Below, piece after piece: positions 55,238-64,000 of a stretch of 64,000 nucleotides of DNA. The number at the start of each line of letters is the position of its first letter. Positions within the stretch are counted from its first letter, which is position 1. The notes beneath the pieces are model-generated. The model made no database searches. It saw only the letters and a program-made list of their open reading frames with translations, and had not been told where the DNA came from. This DNA is from Stomoxys calcitrans (taxonomy: Eukaryota > Arthropoda > Insecta > Diptera > Muscidae), in contig NC_081555.1 of assembly GCF_963082655.1 (NCBI RefSeq), forward strand, positions 176,117,896 through 176,181,895. Direction: 5' to 3'. The position numbers were made by a program, and so were the translations under genes.

Positions 55238-56726
55238 TAACAAGTAAAAGCGTGCTAAGTTCGGCCGGGCCGAATCTTATATACCCTCCACTATGGATCG
55301 CATTTTTCGAGTTCTTTTCCCGGCATCTCTTCTTAGGCAAAAAAGGATATAAGAAAAGATTTGCTCTGCTATTAGAGCGATATCAAGATATAGTCAGTTT
55401 GGACCACAATTAAATTATATGTTGTAGACCTGTCTGAAACGTCAGCCAATTCGAATAAGAATTGTGTCCTTTGGGGGCTCAAGAAGTAAAATAGAGAGAT
55501 CGATTTATATGGGAGGTGTATCGGGATATAGACCGATTCAGACCGTAATAAACAAGTATGTTGATGGTGATGAGAGGATCTGTCGTACAAAATTTGAGGC
55601 AAATCGGATAATAATTGCGACCTCTAGGAGCTCAAAAAGTCAAGATCCCTAGATCGGATTATATGGCAGCTATATCAGGTTATGAACCGATTTGAACCTT
55701 ATTTGGTACAGTTGTTGAAAGTAAGAATAAAATACGTCATGCAAAATTTCAGCCGAATCGGAAAGGAATTGCGCCCTCTAGAAGCTCAAGAAGTCAAGTC
55801 CCCATATCTGTTTATATGACAGCTATGTCAGGTTATACACCGATTTGAACCATACTTACCACAGTTGTTGGATATCATAACAAAATACTTCGAACAAAAT
55901 TTCATTCTAATCGGATAAGAATTGCTCCCTCTAGTGGCTCAAGAAGTCAAGACCCAAGATCGGTTTATATAACAGCTATATCAGGTTATGAACCGATTTG
56001 AACTATACTTAACACAGTTGTTGGATATCATAAGAAAACACGTCGTGCAAAATTTCATTCTAATCGGATAATAATTGCGCACTCTAGAGGCTCAAGAAGT
56101 CAAGACCCAAGATCGGTTTATATGGCAGCTATATCAGGTTATGAACCGATTCGAACCTTACTTAGCGTAGTTGTTGGAAGGGCTACCAAAACACTAGGTG
56201 CAAAATGTCAATAGAATCGGACAAGAATTGCGCCCTCTAGACGCTCTAGACGCTCAAGAAGTCAAGACCCAAGATCGGTTTATATGGCAACTATATCAAA
56301 ACATGGACCGATGTAAACCATACTTAGCGTAGTTGCTGGAAGTGATATCAAAACACTACTTGCAAAATTTCAGTCCAATCGGACGAGAATTGCGCCCTCT
56401 AGAGGCTCAAGAAGTCAAGATCCAAGATCGGTTTACATGGCAGCTGTATGAAAACATGGTCCGATTTGGCCCATTTACAATCCCAACCGACCTACACTAA
56501 TAAGAAGTATTTGTGCAAAATTTCAAGCGGCTAGCTTTACCCCTTCGAAAGTTAGCGTGCTTTCGATAGGCGGACGGACAGACGGACGGACATGGCTAGT
56601 TCGACTTAAAATGTCATGACGATCAAGAATATATATACTTTATGGGGTCTTAGACGCATATTTCGAGATGTTACAAACAGAATGACGAAATTAGTATACC
56701 CCCATCCTATGGTGAAGGGTATAAAA
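55238..56726 (+). repeat. Family A element
   Basis: 'aagtaaaagcgtgctaagt', the intact hairpin, about eight modules, a (GGAC)n tract, the core and the end 'catcctatggtgaagggtat'. Confidence 0.92.
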
Positions 56727-56829
56727 ATGGTATTTATTTCTTTGACAAATATTTTATAATGTCGACAATATTTTAAGTACAGAGCTCAACAACACTTCTG
56801 GCGCGATGACAAGAATATAAACGTAGCGC

Positions 56830-57432
56830 CGTCAATTGTTAATAGTCTCATTTGTCTGGTATTGAATTGATATTGAATTGGTATTGAAATGGTATTAAAA
56901 ATCATTGCCAATGACGCGAATAGAATAATACCAGGCGGTATTGGCAAAGTATCGTAATTTTTCTATCGTTGTTCTATCTGTTTGCACTATAAGTTAGTAA
57001 TCGGCTTATTGTGTGCTCTAAATACTAAAAACTAACCTCGTCAATTCTTAATAGCCTTCTTTTACCTGGTATTGAATTGATACCAAATGGTATTAAAAAT
57101 CATTGCCAATGACGCGAATAGAATAATACCAGGCGGTATTGGCAAAGTACCGTCATTTTTCCATCGGTGTACTATCTTTTTGCACTCTAAGCCAGTTATC
57201 GGTTTATTGTCTGCTTTAAATACTAAAAACTAACCTCGTCAATTCTTAATAGCCTCCTTTGCCTGGTATTGAATTGATACCAAATGGTATTAAAAATCAT
57301 TGCCAATGACGCGAATAGAATAATACCAGGCGGTATTGGCAAAGAACCGTAATTTTTCTATCGTTGTTCTATCTGTTTGTACTGTAAGCCAGTAATCGAC
57401 TTATTGTGTGCTCTAAATACTAAAAACTAACC
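56830..57432 (+). repeat. Three tandem copies of a unit of about 200 bp
   Basis: 'cgtcaatt(g/c)ttaatag' starts at 56830, 57040 and 57237. Each unit has 'tggtattgaattgat', 'attgccaatgacgcgaatag' and 'ataccaggcggtattggcaa'. Ladder spacings are 210 and 197 bp. Confidence 0.88.
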
Positions 57433-57479
57433 TCGAAAAAGAAAATGTACATCAGGAATTCCGTGCTACTTACAAAATT

Positions 57480-57850
57480 CTTAATTGTTTTTCATACCAC
57501 GCCCCTACGATGGTTAATGTCTGGTATTATGTCCCCAACTAAGTGCCGGTGTCTGTTAGCCGCGTAAGCCGGGCAATGACATAGGAAATGCTCTAACGGC
57601 TCATCATCTTTCCCACATGCCGGTTTTGCATGAATGAGCTCGCAGTCCTAAGTGTCCTGTTATGATACCCAAAGCTACGCTAACCTACTTCTTACTTCCA
57701 TTCAGTAATGTCTTCGTCTTCTCACAATTGGGATCTCCCCGGAGGATTTTCGACGTCCTACCGACCGTTTCGCTATTCCTCAGCGTTACATGTGTGTAGC
57801 CCAGTTTGAGTTAAGGGCGTGGACTACGAACGCGCAGTGAAAGCGTTCTG
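57480..57850 (-). pseudogene. LINE C-terminal fragment with Cys-His motif
   Basis: The minus strand encodes 'CGKDDEPLEHFLCHCPAYA' and 'NRHRHLVGDIIPDI', the conserved Cys-Cys-His-Cys end of LINE ORF2 proteins (R1/LOA/I groups). Upstream sequence is broken by stops. It may derive from the same family as 47310-48840. Confidence 0.7.
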
Positions 57851-58807
57851 GATCCATCAGCTAGCTACTTGTTAGTATTTTGTAAAATGTACTTATTTCA
57901 CAAATGGGTAAATAAATTTGTATAATTTAATGGATTATTCAAAAGTTCTTAACATTTAATTAGCATGCCTGGGCCTGAATTTTAATCCTTGGCATAAATA
58001 TCCTTTGTAGGATATTTCAATGATATCTACAAACTTTCTAATCAAATTCACCTGTCAAACTTTTATTTTCAAGTCTATGTTATGCCACCTGTCATGTCCT
58101 TTTCATCCTTTCCCATTCCCTGTTCAGTTTTTCTTCTGGCTTCTACTACTACAAAATAGTTTTATAAAATGTTTTAATTAAAATTCATTAACACCGAAGC
58201 GTGAATAGCAAAATGCCATTTGAGCACTCGCTCCCTCACTTAATCAACTCATTCGAACATGTCGCTCACATAGTCGACATAATCGACACTTAAATCACTT
58301 TGGCAAACTTTTCAAGGCGTAATGACAACTTGGCTGGCAATCATGCTTGAAAACTCTCTCAAAGGCAGCAATAAACCTACTAAAGGTGTACAAGTGATTA
58401 TAAAATTATCTCAATTTTCTATATTCACACTAAGGAGAATCTGCCCCCAGACAACTGAAGGGTGTAAGAGAGACGGCAGGAGCACGGATAACGAGCAAAC
58501 TGTGAATGCGAAAATGTGTCTAATCCCAGAGGATATTTGTAGTTCAAAATACAAAATTAATAATTGGTTAACCAAAGTTTAAATATTGAAATGGATAGCA
58601 GGCCACATGAAGGCATTTGGCAGTTGTGTAAGCGGGAAAATTCCTTGGAATATTTGTCCAATTAATAAGCAACTTAAAAAGAGGTTTGAGATTAAATTGA
58701 CCTAATCGGGTCTATTCTCTTAATTAAGGAAAAAACCGCAAACACTGCTGCAGATAAGACAAGGGGGGAAATCAAAGCCTCCCCCAAATCAATTTTGATA
58801 CCTTCTA
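57851..58807. other. Unassigned
   Basis: An 86-codon frame at 58322-58582 has no recognisable domain. Nothing else supported. Confidence 0.3.
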
Positions 58808-59042
58808 TGGGTTGCCCAAAAAGTAATTGCGGATTTTTTAAAAGAAAGTAAATGCATTTTTAATAAAACTTAGAATGAACTTTAATCAAATATACTTTTT
58901 TTACACTTTTTTTCTAAAGCAAGCTAAAAGTAACAGCTGATAACTGACAGAAGAAAGAATGCAATTACAGAGTCACAAGCTGTGAAAAAATTTGTCAACG
59001 CCGACTATATGAAAAATCCGCAATTACTTTTTGGGCAACCCA
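58808..59042 (-). mobile_element. Mariner miniature element, copy g
   Basis: 235 bp; the outermost T of each end is missing, but TA is present on both sides. Confidence 0.94.
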
Positions 59043-59069
59043 TATAAAGGTTTATTTACAAAAGGATTA

Positions 59070-60905
59070 TACCCACCACCGAAGGATGGGGGTAAACTCA
59101 TTTTGTGTTTCCGTTTGCAACACATCGAAATATCCATTTTCGACCCTATAAATATATATTCTTGGAAAAATCTAAGACAATCTAGCCATGTCCGTCCGTC
59201 TGTGTTTTGAAATCACGCTAAAGTCTTTAAAAATAGAGATTTTGAGCTGAAATTTTGCACAGATTCTTTTTCTCGTCCATAAGCAGGTTAAGTTCGAAGA
59301 TGGGCTCTATCGTACTATATCATCATATAGCCCGCATATTGACCGATCCGATGATGGGTCTTAGGCCCATAAAAGCCATATTTAGTATCCGATTTTGCTG
59401 AAATTTGGGACAGTGAGTTGTATTAGGCTCTTCGACATTCCTCCTCAATTTGGCTGTGATCGGTCCAGATTTGGATATAGCTGCCATATAGATCGTTGCG
59501 CCGATTTAGGGTCTAAGTCCCATAAAAGCCATATTTAGTATCCGATTTTGCTGAAATTTGGGACAGTGAGTTATGTTAGGCTCTTCGATATTCTTCCTCA
59601 ATTTAGCTGTGATCGGTCCAGATTTGGATATAGCTGCGATATAGACCGATCAGCCGATTAAGGGTCTTAGGCACATAAAAGCGACATTTATTATTCGATT
59701 TCGCTGAAATTTGGGACAATGAGTTGTGTTAGGACATTCGGCGTCCTTCTTCATTTTGGCCCAGATCGGTCCAGATTTGAATATAGCTGCCATATAGACC
59801 GATCTCTCGATTTAAGGTTTTGGGCCCATACAATTTGCATTTATTGTCCGATGTCGCTGAAATTTGGGACAGTGAGTTGTGTTAACCCTTTCGACATTCT
59901 TCTTTAATTTAGCTCAGATCGATCCAGAGTTGTATATAGCTGCCATATAGACCGATATATCGATTTAAGGTCTGGGGCCATAAAAGGCGCATTTATTGTC
60001 CGACAGTGAGTTGTGTTAGGCTCTTCAACATTTTTCTGAAACTTTTACTTTCAACAACTGAGTATGGTTGACATCGGTTCATAATCTGATATAGCTGTCA
60101 TATAAACCTATCTGGGGTCTTGATTTCTTGAGCCACTAGAGGGCGCAATTATTATCCGATTTGGCTGAAATTTTGCATGAGGTGTTTTGTTATAACTTTC
60201 AACAACTGTGTTAAGAATAGTTGAAATCGGTCCATAATCTAACATAGCTGCTATATAAACGGATCTGGGGTCTTGACTTCTTGAGCCACTAGAGGGCGCA
60301 ATTATTATGCGATTTGGCTGAAATTTTGCATGAGGTGTTTTGTTATAACTTTCAACAACTCTGTTAAGAATAGTTCAAATCGGTCCATAACTTGATATAG
60401 CTGCCATGTAAACCGATCTGGGGTCTTGACTTCTTGAGCCACTAGAGGGCGCAAGTATTGTACGATTTGGCTGAAATTTGGCATGAGGTGTTTTGTTATG
60501 AATTTCAACAACTGTGCTAAGAATTGTTCAAATCGGTCCATAACCTGATATAGCTGCCATATAAACCGATCTGGGATCTTGACTTCTTGAGCCTCTGTAG
60601 GGCGCAAGTATTATACGATTTGGCTGAAATTTTGTACAACTGCTTATGTCATGACCTTTAACATAAGTGTCGAATATTACTTTTTATGGCGTCCATAAAA
60701 AGCAGATTTATTGCTTGATTTCGCTGAAACTGTTACTTGTATTGGAGTTCTTGGGCCTGAAATCAATATGATCCAGATCAGCCCCTATTTAGATATAACT
60801 ATGGATATGATACTGGCGTTATAATAAAATAGGATGATTAATATATCCATGGTGGTGGGTATCCAAAGCCCAGCACGCCCGAACTTAACACGTTGTTACT
60901 TGTTG
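59070..60905 (-). repeat. Family A-type element with two module classes
   Basis: The right-end sequence 'tacccaccaccgaaggatg', core and a short GTCC tract are followed by modules with 'gaaatttgggacagtgagtt' ('gggaca' at 59407, 59560, 59713, 59866: exactly 153 bp each). From about 60050 come standard family A modules ('ccactagag' at 60133, 60287, 60439). It ends 'ggtggtgggtatccaaagc' and 'cgcccgaacttaacacg' (decayed hairpin). Confidence 0.88.
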
Positions 60906-61422
60906 TATAATAGATTATATAAAAAGGTAGTAGAATTTTGGTTATTAAATTTAAATAAATTATGTTTGTCTCTAAACTCTTTTTTAAGTTTCAGTTTCTT
61001 AGAATTTTGTTTAAATGTTATTTTCGGAGAAAATTGTTCATATTTTGACAATTCAGATAATTTCCTCAAGTCTATATATTCAAAGGATTATTTAAAAGAA
61101 ATTTACTTACTTTACACTCTTTCATTACCTGCAAGCCAAGGATGTGTTTTTTGTTGATGCAACATAAAAATCGTTGTTCATTTTATGGCATAAAATCATG
61201 GCGTATTGATATTAAATATTCAATATTTCTCTGCATAAATCTTTGGAAAAGACATTGAAATATTCCCTCCGACATTGAAGCATGCCCCATAAAAACCTTT
61301 AAGGTGTGATTGATGTTCATCTATAAAGAAAGCTGACCAAACGGTGGAGAACTCACTGCGTAGTTGGTATGATTGAAACGACTGTAATCGTTGGTCATTT
61401 ATTACAGCATGGATATATTATA
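60906..61422. other. Unassigned
   Basis: The frame reaching 61157 is low-complexity and has no domain. Confidence 0.3.
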
Positions 61423-61661
61423 TTGCGTTGCCCAAAAAGTAATTGCGGATTTTTCATATAGTCGGCGTTGACAAATTTTTTCACAGCTTGTGACTCTGTA
61501 ATTGCATTCTTTCTTCTGTCAGCTATCAGCTGTTACTTTTAGCTTGCTTTAGAAAAAAAGTGTAAAAAAAGGATATTTGAAGTTAAAGTTCATTCTAAGT
61601 TTTATTAAAAATTGATTTACTTTCCTTTAAAAGATCCGCAATTACTTTTTGGGCAACCCAA
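61423..61661 (+). mobile_element. Mariner miniature element, copy h
   Basis: 239 bp, TA on both sides, the most diverged copy (TTGCGTTGCCC start, several interior changes). Confidence 0.93.
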
Positions 61662-62584
61662 TATATACGGTGTGACCATAAACGTAGAAAGGCCTCTGGG
61701 GGGTGGACTTAGAACCCCAAGGAAAGTTTTCGACCCACCCAGAATTTTAAAAATTACCTCGTTTTTGACAAAATTTGCTTAATTTATTGCTATTTAAAGG
61801 GATGTAGTAAAGATTTGAAACACACATGGCAACAGCCGCCAAAAATGGTTTCAGCGTAGCTACTTAAGTGAGTCCAGCATTCTGTTCTATAAGATTAGAG
61901 AATAGTGGCAGTCTGCAATATTTCTCACCAAGACATTTTGTACTCTTTTGTGATACCACAGTACGCCACAAATTCAATGTGGCGACAGATCCAATATTTT
62001 GATGTGTTGTTACGTTATGCTGAATTCCTGGCATTTTCCCTTATTCTCCTTCATCGTTGCATTGACATATTTTGATGTTCAGTTTTGCTTTATTTCCATG
62101 CAGATGTTGACATAAACTAACTACGTATGTATTTCTTATACTCTCACAATCATAGAATCACTCATAGAAATATGTGACTGTCATATTAGGTATTGGTTCT
62201 TGTTGTCAAAGTTGTTATAAGAGTTTTGTTAAGAAAATTTTGAGAAATTTTTCTTATTCTTTTGGTACATTTCCATCTGGCAATAGCTTCCCTAACGAAA
62301 TATTTATATTTAAGATTTATACTCTCTGTGGTGTTTGGAGTAGCTACAAAGAGAAAATTGCCCCAATAGGACTCTCTTATTCGACGACAATGTGAATCCA
62401 ATAAAGATTTTTGCTAAGGTTATAACAACAAACTGTCTGCAACAGGCTTTTATTCATGTCGTGTGTGTGTGTTTTCAGTTATGTTGGTATTGATCTCCTA
62501 CTCTTTAAGGAACTATGATTAACTTTGGTACCATTGACTGTAAAAACTGTAGCATGACAGGATATAGAAATTCTTAATAGGCAA
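61662..62584. other. Unassigned
   Basis: A pair of opposite frames at 62174-62401 is not supported by domains or splice sites. A short (GT)n run lies at about 62460-62471. Confidence 0.3.
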
Positions 62585-64000
62585 CATGTAAGAGCGTGCT
62601 AAGTTCGGTCGGGCCGAATCTTATATACCCTCCACCATGGATCGCATTTGTCGAGCTCTTGCTACGGTATCTCTTTTTAGGCAAACAAAGGATAAAAGAA
62701 AAGAATTGCTATGTTATTGGAACAACATCAAGTTATGGTTTTTAACGCCAGTATCATATCCATAGTTATATCTAAATAGGGGCTGATCTGGATCATATTG
62801 GTTTCAGGTCCCAAGAACTCTTATACAAGTAACAGTTTCATCGAAATCAGGCAATAAAACTGCTTTTTATGGAATTAAGTCCCTAAACTGGAAGATGGGT
62901 GTATATGGCAGATATATCTATATAGTCCGATCTGGATCGGATGTCGGGAGGCTTAAAACAACTCATCATATAAAATTTCAACGAAATCTGATGATAAATA
63001 GAACTTTTATGAGCCTCAGACCTTAATCAGCAGATCGGTCTATATAGCAGCTATATATTAATATCTTCCGATCTGAACCATATTTGGTTCAGATGTCGGG
63101 ACGTTTAAAATAACTCGCTATTTAAAATTGCAGCGAAATCGGGTAATAAATAAATCTTTTATGTGCTTTGGACCCTTAATCTGCAGATCGGTCTATATGA
63201 CAGCTGTAACTTTATATAGTCGGATCTGAACCATATTTGAGTCGGATATCGGAATGCTTAAAACATCTAACTGATATAAATTTCAGCGAAATCGGCAGAT
63301 CGGTCTATATGGCAAATACAAATCTGGCCCTTGAAACTTCCACTAAGGAACAGGGGCAAACTTTTCACATATCAATGAGTGCAGTCCGATTCAAGTTTAA
63401 GCTCAATGATAAGGGGCCTCCTTTTAATAGCCGAGTTCGAACGGCGTGCCGCACCACCACCTTTTTTGGAGAGAAGTTTTACATGGCATAGTACCTCACA
63501 AATGTTGCCACCGCTGAAAATTGTTTTTTAATCGTCTCGCGAAATATCGAATCAAGACATTCAGCGTCAGGACATGGTAACCTCTGCGCTACGGTGGCCT
63601 CTGATCTATATGGCAGCTATATCTAAATATGGTCAGATTTGGCCCGTTCAAGAACTTAAACTGCGTTCAGCAAAAAGAGGTATCTGTGCCAAAATTGGAG
63701 GACAATTTCGCCATTTTTGAAGGCGGTAGAGTGATTTCGGTTTCCAGGGGCTCAAAAAGTCAAATCTGGAGATCTGTTAATAAGGGATCTATACCAAAAT
63801 TTGGACCGATATGGCCAATTTGTAATCTTTAACGACCTACGTCAATACTAAGTATCTCTACAAAATTTCAAGCTGCTAGCTTTACGCGTTCGACCGCCAT
63901 CGTGATTTGGATAGACCGACGAACGGACGTGGCTAGATCGACTCAGAATGCCGAGACGATCAAGAATATCTTTATATATATTATATGGGGTCTCAGATCA
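62585..64000 (+). repeat. Family A-type element running off the window
   Basis: It starts 'gagcgtgctaagttcggtcg' with the hairpin region and carries modules of both the 'gggacagtgag' class relatives and a diverged class. At the window end it reaches the core 'gtggctagatcgactcagaa' and a (TA)n tract. A SINE (63325-63601) is inserted in it. Confidence 0.85.
63325..63601 (-). mobile_element. tRNA-derived SINE nested in family A
   Basis: On the minus strand 'aggccaccgtagcgcagagg' starts the copy. The B box is decayed ('tcttgattcgatatt') and part of the following head is missing. The body and 3' arm 'tttgcccctgttccttagtg' are clear. Confidence 0.82.

Noticed and set aside
58322..58582. 86-codon frame at 58.3 kb as a gene
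   Set aside because: No recognisable domain, splice context or codon bias; left unassigned.

Overview
The window looks like a chromosome segment from a higher (calyptrate, probably muscid) fly. The DNA is AT-rich, has no operons, contains spliced exons with GT..AG borders, and is packed with Dipteran repeats: mellifera-type mariner miniatures, Helentron/mini-me-like elements with (GTCY)n and (TA)n tracts, jockey-like LINEs, Penelope-like elements, piggyBac and Tc1. The species is inferred from repeat style, not proven. There are no bacterial-type features, no CRISPR array and no convincing functional tRNA or rRNA gene.

One large host gene is well supported, on the minus strand from about 14.6 kb down to about 4.5 kb. 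It has a probable non-coding first exon (ending 14524), an ATG exon (14474-14331, start at 14464), a 76-nt exon (14260-14185), a 4.3-kb exon (9412-5110) and a tentative 3'UTR exon (4688 to about 4490). The reading frame joins exactly across the splice sites and predicts about 1504 residues: a short charged N-terminal segment, several SUMO-interaction-like motifs, a proline/asparagine/methionine-rich middle, a charged coiled coil and seven C2H2-type zinc fingers. It is probably a nuclear chromatin or transcription factor; a MEP-1-like protein is one candidate. Its introns carry two inverted mariner miniatures, a LINE with an in-frame duplication in its reverse transcriptase, and several SINEs.

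Elsewhere host coding traces are few and decayed: two fragments of ribosomal protein eL40 (44.5 and 44.9 kb), a small three-exon gene or pseudogene (43.37-43.73 kb) with a damaged splice donor and a C-terminus supplied by a miniature element, and a few orphan open frames.

The rest is a nested mosaic of repeats. Family A and B (Helentron-like, 153-bp internal modules) occupy 0-1.4, 2.1-3.8, 15.0-15.7, 19.2-20.5, 21.8-23.4, 45.6-46.5, 49.2-53.1, 55.2-56.7, 59.1-60.9 and 62.6-64.0 kb. Eight mariner miniatures, about a dozen copies of a tRNA-derived SINE, two 607-bp fold-back DNA elements, LINE remnants (9.9-11.3, 47.3-48.8, 57.5-57.9 kb), Penelope remnants (21.0-21.7, 28.9-29.6, 32.4-32.7 kb), a piggyBac pseudogene (26.7-28.8 kb), a Tc1 pseudogene (37.3-38.1 kb) and a hAT-type miniature (4.1-4.3 kb) fill the remaining space. 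The most interesting signals are the phase-matched hidden exons of the zinc-finger gene, the strict 153-bp module length kept in diverged repeat families, the SINE with its invariant 3' hairpin, and the fold-back element built from a transposase gene.
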